Source: Acidimicrobiia bacterium UBA1281
GTDB taxonomy: Bacteria; Actinomycetota; Acidimicrobiia; Actinomarinales; Actinomarinaceae
Reading direction: 5' to 3'
Length of the DNA stretch: 10,047 nt
Assembly: GCA_002308095.1 (NCBI GenBank)
Contig: DBUV01000021.1
Span: 2,165 to 12,211 of the forward strand
Made by a program: the position numbers and the translations under genes
In this document: positions 1 through 6,963 of the stretch, piece after piece
Numbering within the stretch: position 1 is the first letter of the stretch
Layout: each line of letters starts with the position of its first letter
The notes under the pieces: model-generated
Told to the model about the DNA's origin: nothing
What the model saw: the letters and a program-made list of their open reading frames with translations, nothing else
Databases searched by the model: none

Positions 1-113
1 ACAACTTCAGGAGTTGTTTCCTCTACTGTTTCTTCAGCGGCTCCGCCGCAAGCTACTAAGACAAGGGCTAGAACTGTAAAAAGAATGATTCCCTGCTTAC
101 GCAATGGTTTCAT
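1..113 (-). CDS. Substrate-binding lipoprotein of the Liv-type ABC importer (N-terminus only, cut by window edge)
   Basis: Only the first 37 codons lie in the window; the gene continues beyond position 1. The ATG at 113-111 is preceded by a G-rich Shine-Dalgarno (AGGGGG, 118-123) four bases upstream. The peptide starts MKPLRKQG (n-region with K2, R5, K6), followed by a hydrophobic core from I9 to A21 and a lipobox L19-V20-A21-C22. It is therefore a secreted lipoprotein anchored through Cys22. After the cysteine comes GGAAEE and an acidic/threonine-rich linker typical of Gram-positive solute-binding lipoproteins. No ligand-binding sequence is visible, so the assignment as the LivK-like periplasmic-binding partner is inferred from its position directly after livM on the same strand. 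The 56-bp gap to livM is the widest in the operon and contains a palindrome, so it may have extra control. Confidence 0.82.
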   Translation of the reverse strand, partial: MKPLRKQGIILFTVLALVLVACGGAAEETVEETTPEV

Positions 114-129
114 TATTCCCCCTTTTATA

Positions 130-141
130 ATTAGTACTAAT
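130..141. promoter_or_regulatory. 12-bp perfect palindrome upstream of the substrate-binding protein gene (candidate operator)
   Basis: The sequence ATTAGTACTAAT is a perfect 12-bp palindrome in the livM to binding-protein gap, 16 bases upstream of that gene's start codon and just upstream of its Shine-Dalgarno. It matches the core of the palindrome at 5677-5700 (ATTAGAACTAAC) at 10 of 12 positions. A role as an operator for a shared dimeric regulator is inference; short AT-rich palindromes also occur by chance in such DNA. Confidence 0.4.
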
Positions 142-169
142 AAATTTAGGTTACTAGGTTTTTATGAAG

Positions 170-1273
170 TTAGTAGGAAAATGGCCAGGCTTTAAAATAA
201 TTACGTAACCTAAACCAAATACCCCATAGCCCTCTAGGTTCAAAAATTAAGAAAAGAACTATAAATAAACCAAAAAGTAATCTTTCAAGCTGACCTAGGT
301 TCAGTGGAAGTGATTGTTCTCCAATCTCAAAGGTGTGTAAGAAGAGCTGAATAAATGCTGGAAAAAGTGTATAAAAAAGTGCTCCAAACAATGGTCCTAA
401 AACTGTTCCTGCTCCTCCAATAACTACTATTGCTACAAAAGTAATTGAGTACAGGAGACTAAAAGTACCAGGCTCAACTCCCCCAGAAACTGTAAAAAAG
501 AGAGCTCCACTAATACCTCCATAAAAACTGGATAAAGCAAAGGCTGATGCTTTATATCTGAATAAATTAATTCCTAGTGCCTCTGCTGCAATGTCACCAT
601 CTCTAATTGCAGAATAAGCTCTTCCGGCTCTTGATCTGACTAAATTTTTAAAACCTAACCCTGCGAAAATACATGTCAGTAAACAGAAAAGATAGAGAAT
701 TTGGTTTTTTTGTAAATAAAAAGTTCCAAATTCAATTCCTTTTTCTAAATTTACACCAAATAGCTTTAAAGTTGCTACCTTTCTTCCTAGGCCAGCACCA
801 CCAGTAACAGATTTAAAGTTTGAAAATAAATGAGAGCCTATGAAAACTAAAGCAAGGGTTACTAAAGCAAGATTAAGACCTTTTAATTTAACCGTAATAG
901 GAGCAATTATTAAACCAACAATGGCAGCTGACAAACCAGCTAAGGGTAACCAAAAAATCATATCAAGATCGAATCCAATCACACTTGAGGTTGCCACCCC
1001 TCCAATTACTGCCGAAGTATAAGTCCCAACTCCAATAAAGACACCGTGTGCAAGATTGATTTGGCCTGCTAGTCCAGAGACAATATTTAAGCCCCATCCT
1101 GCAATAGCTATCAAAAAAGAAGTTGTTAAAAGAAGTATCCAGTAATCCGAAGCTAAAAAACAAAAAGCAAGAGACAAAGTCACTAATACTCCAAACCAAC
1201 TTTTTTGTGTATTGTTAGAGAATATAGAAGATTCCTTTTGGTAGTCAGTGTATAGATTTGGTCTACCTCTCAT
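170..1273 (-). CDS. livM: Liv-type ABC transporter inner-membrane permease LivM
   Basis: This is the second permease of a branched-chain-amino-acid/HAAT-type importer, 367 aa. It has about 40 N-terminal residues more than a minimal LivM core, ahead of the first hydrophobic segment near residue 26. The family hallmark is at about 62-90: LNIVSGLAGQINLAHGVFIGVGTYT, shortened here to LNIVSGLAGQ followed by NLAHG, which matches the usual LN...GYAG..SLGH.AF.GIGAY. Later come the EAA-like cytoplasmic loop RAGRAYSAIRDGDIAAEALG, the C-terminal IGGAGTVLGPLFGA segment and the closing FEPRGLWGIW. Many hydrophobic spans indicate a polytopic membrane protein. The ATG start overlaps the livH stop by 4 bp (ATGA) and has a strong Shine-Dalgarno, GAGGAGG at 1284-1290, about 10 bases away. 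It would pair with LivH as the translocation pore energised by LivG and LivF. The true substrate cannot be read from the sequence. Confidence 0.93.
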   Translation of the reverse strand: MRGRPNLYTDYQKESSIFSNNTQKSWFGVLVTLSLAFCFLASDYWILLLTTSFLIAIAGWGLNIVSGLAGQINLAHGVFIGVGTYTSAVIGGVATSSVIGFDLDMIFWLPLAGLSAAIVGLIIAPITVKLKGLNLALVTLALVFIGSHLFSNFKSVTGGAGLGRKVATLKLFGVNLEKGIEFGTFYLQKNQILYLFCLLTCIFAGLGFKNLVRSRAGRAYSAIRDGDIAAEALGINLFRYKASAFALSSFYGGISGALFFTVSGGVEPGTFSLLYSITFVAIVVIGGAGTVLGPLFGALFYTLFPAFIQLFLHTFEIGEQSLPLNLGQLERLLFGLFIVLFLIFEPRGLWGIWFRLRNYFKAWPFSY

Positions 1274-2190
1274 ACTCTTTCAACCTCCTCAGTCCCAAAT
1301 AGACCATCAGGTTTAAAAATTAAAATTACAAACATAATTAGATATGGAGCAACTACAGAAAATCCATTTCCAAATGAAAATCCGATTAGACCCTCAAGGC
1401 TTAATTGATAATAAGCCACATAACCCTGTGTTAGGCCGATAATGATAGATCCAACTACTGCTCCCGGTATTGAGTCTAAACCTCCAATTACTACCGCAGG
1501 TAACGCCCTCAACGCTGATATGAAGCTAAATTGCGATAAGGTATTGAATCCTCCTGTTATAAAAAAACCAGCAAAAGCTGCTAATATTCCCGCTATCATC
1601 CAAACAAGACCAAATATTCGACCAACATTAATTCCCTGGGCCATTGCTGCTTCCTGATCATAAGATGTTGCTCTCATTGCAATTCCATATTTTGACTTTC
1701 TGAAGAAAATCGTCAATAGAATAATTAACACTACTGCGGTGACAAGGGCTGCTAATTCAAGATATTTAATATTTACACCACCAATTTTTAAAGCACCAAA
1801 ATTTCCGTAAGTAGGAAAGGGATCTCCCATATATTTTGGATTAATTCCAATCCAGCTGTCAAGAACAGTCCTCAATAAAATATCAATTCCAATTGTAAGA
1901 ACTGCGACAGAAAAAACTGGTTCTCCTACCATTGTTCTTAAAAAAGTTCTCTCAATTAGCAAACCCAATATTCCAGTCAGTAAAACTCCTAAAAATAATG
2001 CAAGCCAAAAAGAAATACCTCTATCTACAGCCAATGAACTTATGATACCTGCACCTACAACGGCAAGTGCAGGCTGAGCAAAGCTTAAAACTTCCATAGC
2101 CTTGTAAATTAAGACAAACCCTATAGCAACTAATGAATAGATTGCAGCTAAAGATAGTCCTTCAACTGTTGCTTGTAGAAAAATAATCAA
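1270..2190 (-). CDS. livH: Liv-type ABC transporter inner-membrane permease LivH
   Basis: Permease of 306 aa, close to the usual LivH length of about 300. The N-terminal GLSLAAIYSLVAIGFVLIYK matches the family GL..G.IYAL.A.G..LIY block. It is followed by EVLSFAQPALAVVGAG where most LivH proteins have NFAHGEF...GA; the FAQP variant of the FAHG motif is unusual. Further family signs are the EAA-type loop GIAMRATSYDQEAAMAQGIN, the GGLDSIPGAVVGSIIIG segment and the C-terminal IFKPDGLFG. Eight or so hydrophobic spans are visible. The start is TTG at 2190-2188, not ATG: it overlaps the stop of the upstream acyl-CoA synthetase as TTGA and is preceded by GAGGAG with eight bases of spacing. The only downstream methionine near the N-terminus (M32) would cut into the first membrane span, so TTG is well supported. 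Translational coupling with the ligase is likely. Confidence 0.93.
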   Translation of the reverse strand: MIIFLQATVEGLSLAAIYSLVAIGFVLIYKAMEVLSFAQPALAVVGAGIISSLAVDRGISFWLALFLGVLLTGILGLLIERTFLRTMVGEPVFSVAVLTIGIDILLRTVLDSWIGINPKYMGDPFPTYGNFGALKIGGVNIKYLELAALVTAVVLIILLTIFFRKSKYGIAMRATSYDQEAAMAQGINVGRIFGLVWMIAGILAAFAGFFITGGFNTLSQFSFISALRALPAVVIGGLDSIPGAVVGSIIIGLTQGYVAYYQLSLEGLIGFSFGNGFSVVAPYLIMFVILIFKPDGLFGTEEVERV

Positions 2191-4037
2191 CTGTACATCT
2201 CCTCTATTAAGTCACTAAACTTCTCCATCAATACATTTCTTTTAATTTTTTGAGTAGCTGTCATCTCTCCATCTTCATGATCAAGTTCTTTGGGGATCAT
2301 TTTGAATTTTCTAATCTCTAGAGATGAAGTTTCAGCATTTGCTTTTAAGATTTCACCCCATACAAGATCTATAACTTCCTTTTTTTCTGATAAATCTCTG
2401 TAAGTCGTGTGCGCAATATTTTTTCGAAGAGCCCAATTTGATACAGTCTCAAACTCTATTGCTATTAATGCTGACAAAAATTTCCTTTTATCTCCAATTA
2501 CAAGAGCATCTTTTATAAAAGGTGAAATTTTTATTTTATTTTCTATTTCCTGAGGTGATACATTCTTACCACCACTTGTAATTATGATATCTTTTTTCCT
2601 ATCAACAATTTTTAAAAACTCTCCATCAAACACACCTACGTCACCGGTATACAACCAACCATCTTCATCTACACATTCTTTTGTAGCTTCTTCATCTTTA
2701 AAGTAGCCTTTAAAAACAGCGGGAGATTTAACCAATATTTCGCCATCATCTGCAAGTCTTATTTCCACACCATGATTAGGCACACCTACCGTTCCTAGTT
2801 TCATTTTTTTATCATTGTTACCTGTTGCATAGGCGCAGTTTTCTGTCATCCCATAGCCTTCAAAAATTGGGACACCTAATGCTAGAAAAAACTTTAATAT
2901 TTCAGGTGCTATCGGTGCCGCACCAGAAATTGCAGTTTCAGCTTTACTTAAACCAAGCTTTTTCTTCAATGTCCTAAATGCCAGTAACCAACCAATACCA
3001 ATAAAGATTTTTGCAATCAGATCATCAAAGCCTTTTTCAAGTTTGCGTTCTGCACCTAAGTTTCCAAAATACATTGAGATTGTAAATAATTGTTTTTTAA
3101 GGAATGTTGCATCCTTCATTCTAACCATCGCTCCCGCGTGCATTCTTTCAAGAATTCTTGGAACTGCAGGAAAGATCGTGGGCTGTATTTCTACCAGATC
3201 CATTTGTACGGTGTCGATAGATTCAGCAAAATTTATAGTTGCATGTGTGTGAGTTGCTATAAGTAAATCTGTTAATCTCCCAAAAATATGACATAGGGGT
3301 AGGTAGGACAAAAATTGTGGATTTGTTGCAGTAACAGACTCCACAAGAGAAAAATTAGGTATCTGAGAGCCAACCCATTTAATATTTCCATGCGAAATCA
3401 TCGACCCTTTTGGTGGACCTGTTGTACCAGAAGTGTAAACAAGGAATGCAATATCCTCATCCTGAATAGAATCTAATTGTTCGTCAACACAGGTTGGATA
3501 TGCTTCATACTCAGCTTTTCCAATTTCGAGAAATTCTTCAAATTTCATTAATTTTGGATGGTCGTAATTGTATAGACCCCTTTCTTCAAAATAGATAATT
3601 TTATTAAGTCCAGGTAATTCATCTATAACCTCGAGAGCTTTATCAACCTGCTCCTGATCTTCTGCAAATAAAATTTTAGATTCTGAATGGGAAAGTAGAT
3701 ATTTAACTTCTGGTGATGGATTTGTTGGGTACAATCCAACACTTACAAATCCCATGGACTGAATTCCTATATCAGCAATGAACCACTCTGGTCTGTTTTC
3801 TGAATGTATTGCTACAGAATCCCCCTTTGATACCCCAAAGTGCCTGAGAGCCATGCCTAGGTAGTTAGATTTTAACCAAAAATCTTTGTATGAAGTTTCT
3901 TGCCATATACCATATTCCTTATACCTCATAGCAATCATGTCCGGAAAACGTTCAGCAGTCTCCCTTACTTTTTTAGATGGAGTCTCTCCACCATCTCTTA
4001 AAATTTCTTCATAAATTTGGTCCATTGATAGTGCCAT
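2187..4037 (-). CDS. Long-chain acyl-CoA synthetase (AMP-forming), embedded in the liv operon
   Basis: A 616-aa ANL-superfamily acyl-CoA ligase of the FadD15/long-chain ACSL type. It forms an acyl-adenylate from a carboxylic acid and ATP, then an acyl-CoA. Visible motifs in order: AMP/P-loop YTSGTTGPPKG (201-211); YLPLCHIFGR (245-254), the L-motif typical of long-chain enzymes; SGAAP (371-375); GYGMTE (394-399); YTGD (463-466); DRKKD hinge region (479-483) followed by SGGKNVSPQEIE; and C-terminal TATQKIKR (593-600) holding the expected catalytic lysine. Length and motifs are complete. The ATG start at 4037 lies 2 bp after livG and has a modest GTAGG ribosome site. No signal peptide is present, so the enzyme is cytoplasmic, probably peripheral to the membrane. 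Its place between livG and livH suggests it activates the imported compound. Chain length or aromatic preference cannot be decided from the sequence. Confidence 0.92.
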   Translation of the reverse strand: MALSMDQIYEEILRDGGETPSKKVRETAERFPDMIAMRYKEYGIWQETSYKDFWLKSNYLGMALRHFGVSKGDSVAIHSENRPEWFIADIGIQSMGFVSVGLYPTNPSPEVKYLLSHSESKILFAEDQEQVDKALEVIDELPGLNKIIYFEERGLYNYDHPKLMKFEEFLEIGKAEYEAYPTCVDEQLDSIQDEDIAFLVYTSGTTGPPKGSMISHGNIKWVGSQIPNFSLVESVTATNPQFLSYLPLCHIFGRLTDLLIATHTHATINFAESIDTVQMDLVEIQPTIFPAVPRILERMHAGAMVRMKDATFLKKQLFTISMYFGNLGAERKLEKGFDDLIAKIFIGIGWLLAFRTLKKKLGLSKAETAISGAAPIAPEILKFFLALGVPIFEGYGMTENCAYATGNNDKKMKLGTVGVPNHGVEIRLADDGEILVKSPAVFKGYFKDEEATKECVDEDGWLYTGDVGVFDGEFLKIVDRKKDIIITSGGKNVSPQEIENKIKISPFIKDALVIGDKRKFLSALIAIEFETVSNWALRKNIAHTTYRDLSEKKEVIDLVWGEILKANAETSSLEIRKFKMIPKELDHEDGEMTATQKIKRNVLMEKFSDLIEEMYS

Positions 4038-4039
4038 AT

Positions 4040-4810
4040 CTAACCTACTCCCAAATACGCATCTATTACTTTTTTATCTTTAACAATATCGGAGGGAACT
4101 CCTTCAGCTAATTTTTCACCAAAATTTAACACCATCACCTCTTCTGCAATATCCATGATCATATTCATGTCATGATCAACCATAATTATGGTTTTTTTCA
4201 TTTCTTCGTGTATATCAATTATGAACCTTGCTATATCTTCTGTCTCTTCGTTATTCATTCCGGCAGCTGGTTCGTCCAACAATAACAAATCTGGATTCAT
4301 AGCTAAAGCTCTTCCAAGTTCAACTCTTTTTTGCACTCCATATGGTAAGGACATTATGTAAGAATATCTGAATTGCTCAATCTCAAGAAAATCAATTATT
4401 TCTTCTGCAATTTTTCTAGCTTCAAGCTCACTATTTTTAACTTTTTTACTGTAAAGTAAACTTGAAACTGGACCGTAGTTTAGTTGCCTGTGACAACCTA
4501 TGAGAATATTATCGATTACAGTCATGTTTTCAAACAACTCTATATTTTGAAATGTCCTAGCGATCCCAAGGGAAGCTACCTCATCTGGTCTTAGTTCGTT
4601 AATCTTATTATTTCCATAGCTAACTGTTCCACTTGTAGGTCTATATATCCCACTTATGCAATTAAATATTGAAGTCTTTCCTGCACCGTTGGGCCCTATT
4701 ATTGAATAAAGTTTTTTTGGCTTAACTTCAAAACTTACATTATTTAAAGCTGTGATCCCACCAAATTTTAGGGTTACATTGTCAAAAATTAAAGACTCTA
4801 TGACAACCAC
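4040..4810 (-). CDS. livG: Liv-type ABC transporter ATPase LivG
   Basis: Cytoplasmic nucleotide-binding subunit, 256 aa, the normal LivG length. Walker A is GPNGAGKT (39-46). The Q-loop is at Q88 in ARTFQNIELF, a classic LivG block. The signature is LPYGVQKRVELGRAL (155-169), the LivG-specific LPYG form instead of LSGGQ. Walker B and catalytic glutamate are LLLLDEPAAGMN (D179, E180), and the H-loop is H213 in VDHDMNMIM. The C-terminal FGEKLAEGVPSDIVKDKKVIDAYLG, given here only in part as GVPSDIV...AYLG, is also typical. The start is uncertain: GTG at 4810-4808 overlaps the livF end by 13 bp and has an AAGAAAG-like purine run upstream. No ATG lies near, and the first conserved residues begin only a few codons later. 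It would form the ATPase heterodimer with LivF. Confidence 0.93.
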   Translation of the reverse strand: MVVIESLIFDNVTLKFGGITALNNVSFEVKPKKLYSIIGPNGAGKTSIFNCISGIYRPTSGTVSYGNNKINELRPDEVASLGIARTFQNIELFENMTVIDNILIGCHRQLNYGPVSSLLYSKKVKNSELEARKIAEEIIDFLEIEQFRYSYIMSLPYGVQKRVELGRALAMNPDLLLLDEPAAGMNNEETEDIARFIIDIHEEMKKTIIMVDHDMNMIMDIAEEVMVLNFGEKLAEGVPSDIVKDKKVIDAYLGVG

Positions 4811-5592
4811 CTTTTCTTTCTTTTGTAATGCTTTACATCTCTAAAAGATTTTCTTTTTGTTCCTTCAGCATTCAGTCCTAGATAGAATTCTCTAACATCT
4901 TCATCATTAAGCAACATACTGCTTTTGTTGTCCATGACTACATTCCCGGTTTCCATAATGTATCCATGATCGGAAATATTTAGTGCCATATTTGCATTTT
5001 GCTCAACAAGCAAAACTGTAACTCCTTGAGAATTAATTTCTGTAATTAATTCAGCAACTTCATCAACAAGCTTGGGAGCTAATCCCAAACTGGGTTCATC
5101 CAAGAGAAGATAACTTGGATTAGACATAAGGGCCCTTCCAATTGCTAACATTTGCTGCTCTCCACCTGATAGATAACCAGCCTCTCCTTTAGATCTTTCT
5201 TTCAATATTGGAAATAAATCTAAAACTTTATCAATGTTATCTTTTATGTCCTTACTATTTGTGTGTCCACCGAGTCGTAAATTTTCAATAACAGTGAGTT
5301 CGGAAAAGATTCTTCTTCCTTCAAGAACTTGAGCTATTCCCTTTTCAACAATTTTTGATGGATTGAGGTTTGTAATATCTTCTCCATCAACTGAGATTGA
5401 TCCTTTTGTTATATCTCCATTCTGAACATCTAAAAGTCCAGTTATTGATCTAATGACTGTGGTTTTTCCAGCACCATTACTTCCAAGTAATGCAACAATT
5501 TCACCCTTTTTGATTTCTATAGATACACCTCTTAGAACAAGGATTACGTCTTGATAAACTACTTCTAGGTTTTCAATGGCTAACATCTTCAT
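4798..5592 (-). CDS. livF: Liv-type ABC transporter ATPase LivF with basic C-terminal extension
   Basis: First gene of the operon and second ATPase subunit. Taking the ATG at 5592 gives 264 aa; a frame open further upstream begins at a TTG (5637) with no ribosome site and adds 15 residues not typical of the family, so it was not used. A second ATG at 5586 is equally possible. Motifs, numbered from 5592: Walker A GSNGAGKT (37-44), Q-loop Q88 in QVLEGRRIF, signature LSGGEQQ (141-147), Walker B LLLDEPSLGLAP (D165, E166), and Q198 in LLVEQNAN, where LivF proteins carry Q instead of the H-loop histidine. After the usual family end (EFYLG) there is a tail of about 25 residues, KRKSFRDVKHYKRKKRWLS, rich in lysine and arginine. 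Extended tails of this type are known in some actinobacterial LivF proteins; function unknown. Confidence 0.92.
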   Translation of the reverse strand: MKMLAIENLEVVYQDVILVLRGVSIEIKKGEIVALLGSNGAGKTTVIRSITGLLDVQNGDITKGSISVDGEDITNLNPSKIVEKGIAQVLEGRRIFSELTVIENLRLGGHTNSKDIKDNIDKVLDLFPILKERSKGEAGYLSGGEQQMLAIGRALMSNPSYLLLDEPSLGLAPKLVDEVAELITEINSQGVTVLLVEQNANMALNISDHGYIMETGNVVMDNKSSMLLNDEDVREFYLGLNAEGTKRKSFRDVKHYKRKKRWLS

Positions 5593-5676
5593 TATTACTT
5601 TAACTGATGCAATACAATTTTCACAACTTAAAATCAATATGAACGAATGTAGCGAAACCTTCTATTAATTTAGTAG

Positions 5677-5700
5677 TCATTAATTAGAACTAACTAATGA
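5677..5700. promoter_or_regulatory. 24-bp imperfect palindrome between the liv operon and the htrA-like gene (candidate operator)
   Basis: Arms TCATTAATTAG (5677-5687) and CTAACTAATGA (5690-5700) are reverse complements at 10 of 11 positions, separated by AA. The site lies in the 162-bp divergent intergenic region, about 85 bases upstream of livF and 55 upstream of the htrA-like ATG. Its size and symmetry fit a TetR- or GntR-type dimer site. The rest of the region (5593-5676 and 5701-5754) shows no gene. The core resembles the palindrome at 130-141. Operator function is inference. Confidence 0.5.
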
Positions 5701-5741
5701 TCTACTTTTTCTCTTGAGTATCAATACATTTGAACTAGATA

Positions 5742-5755
5742 TATTATATGTTGTA
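5742..5755 (+). promoter_or_regulatory. Possible -10 element giving a leaderless htrA-like transcript
   Basis: TATTAT (5742-5747) resembles a -10 box and ends seven bases before the A of the ATG at 5755, so transcription would begin at or one base before the start codon. No Shine-Dalgarno is visible in front of this ATG, which fits a leaderless mRNA, common in Actinobacteria. A convincing -35 is missing (TTGAGT at 5714-5719 is too far away), so confidence is low. Confidence 0.35.
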
Positions 5756-6963
5756 TGGAAAATGAAAATTTTGAACAGCAAGAACTCTTTAAACAAGAAA
5801 AATATATATCTGACTTAATAGAACAAAAATCTACTGAAAAAAAGTCATCCTTAAATTCAATCATTGGAAGCTCTATTCTCACCAGTGCAATAGTTCTATC
5901 TTTTTTATTTGTATATGGAATTTTTGATGAAGATGAAATTATCATTCCTGATCCAGTAACAATCACAGAGACCGTGACTGAAAAAGAACTAATAATGCCT
6001 CGAATAGACTCAACAGAGATAGTTTCTATTGCAGAGCTAGCAACAAAAACTATTGTTCAGATACAGGTAGGTGAAGTAAATGAAAATGATGAATTCATAT
6101 CCCTCGGTGGTGGCTCAGGAGTAGTTATATCGGCAGAAGGGTTAATTATCACAAATCATCATGTTATTGATGGAGCAAATTCTGTGAGAGCCATTTTTGA
6201 AGATGGAAGAATGTATAAAGCTGAAATTATTGGCTCAGATCAACTTACTGATATTGGTCTAGTAAAAATAGAATCTAATAACTTAATACCTATAGCTATA
6301 GGCAATAGCGACATCTTAGTAGTTGGAGATCTTGCAGTTGCTATTGGCCATCCATTGACTCTTGGAGCAGCTCCAACAGTAACAACAGGAATTGTTTCTG
6401 CATTAGAGAGAAGACTTGATGTTGGTGGACAAGATATGAGCTCTTCAGTAACCCTTTTTGGACTTATACAAACAGATGCCCCTATTACTAGAGGTTCTAG
6501 TGGCGGAGCTTTGCTGAACCAGAATGGTGAGCTTATAGGTATTACAACTGCTATAGCTACAGCAGATGTTGGGGCTGAAGGTTTGGGATTTGCTGTACCA
6601 ATAAATTTAGCATTGAACATAAGTCAAGATTTACTTGATGACGGCAAAGTCTACCATTCCTTTCTTGGAATACTTGGTGCGCAGCATTTTGAAGTTGCCG
6701 ATGATGGAGCAAGAATTTTTTCAGGTGTTGAAATACAAGAACTCTATGGACCTGCGAATGACATATATGCTATTGGTAAAGCAGGTGCTTTACCAGGAGA
6801 TATTATTAAAAAAGTCAATGGAAAAAATATAAAAACATTAGATGGCTTAATTAGTTTATTAAGAAGTAAAAAAGCCGGTGACGAAATAAGTATAGAGATA
6901 ACTAGAAATGGCCAAGTTATTATATTGGAATTTTTGTTAGACCTACGACCTTCTGATGTTTAA
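5755..6963 (+). CDS. HtrA/DegP-like membrane-anchored serine protease with PDZ domain
   Basis: A 402-aa S1C-family protease. Residues 1-34 are charged and cytoplasmic, 35-57 form one transmembrane anchor (SIIGSSILTSAIVLSFLFVY), and the rest faces outside. The trypsin-like domain (about 85-295) shows the full catalytic triad: His136 in TNHHVID, Asp166 in LTDIGLVKI and Ser249 in TRGSSGGALL. Typical HtrA blocks such as GSGVVIS, VAIGHP and GLGFAVPI are present. The oxyanion-side motif is GSSGG instead of the commoner GNSGG, a conservative change. A single PDZ domain occupies about 300-398, with AGALPGDIIKKVNGK its most recognisable stretch. The family degrades or refolds damaged extracytoplasmic proteins. 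The ATG at 5755 has no ribosome site and may be leaderless. The stop overlaps the next gene by one base (TAATG), so the two are probably translated together. Actinobacterial PepD/HtrA proteins share this layout. Confidence 0.93.
   Translation: MENENFEQQELFKQEKYISDLIEQKSTEKKSSLNSIIGSSILTSAIVLSFLFVYGIFDEDEIIIPDPVTITETVTEKELIMPRIDSTEIVSIAELATKTIVQIQVGEVNENDEFISLGGGSGVVISAEGLIITNHHVIDGANSVRAIFEDGRMYKAEIIGSDQLTDIGLVKIESNNLIPIAIGNSDILVVGDLAVAIGHPLTLGAAPTVTTGIVSALERRLDVGGQDMSSSVTLFGLIQTDAPITRGSSGGALLNQNGELIGITTAIATADVGAEGLGFAVPINLALNISQDLLDDGKVYHSFLGILGAQHFEVADDGARIFSGVEIQELYGPANDIYAIGKAGALPGDIIKKVNGKNIKTLDGLISLLRSKKAGDEISIEITRNGQVIILEFLLDLRPSDV

Noticed and set aside
963..1199. 78-codon open frame on the minus strand
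   Set aside because: Same-strand alternative frame within livM, whose conserved permease motifs are in the other frame.
5593..5637. 15-codon upstream extension of livF starting at TTG
   Set aside because: No Shine-Dalgarno, and the added residues are not part of the LivF family; the ATG at 5592 or 5586 fits the usual N-terminus.
5721..5966. 81-codon open frame on the minus strand reaching into the divergent gap
   Set aside because: Mostly antisense to the protease N-terminus; its sequence is a cysteine/serine-rich shadow translation with no recognisable feature.
6240..6620. 126-codon open frame on the minus strand
   Set aside because: It lies wholly antisense to the catalytic domain of the HtrA-like protease, whose triad motifs are intact; the translated product shows no domain and no ribosome site.
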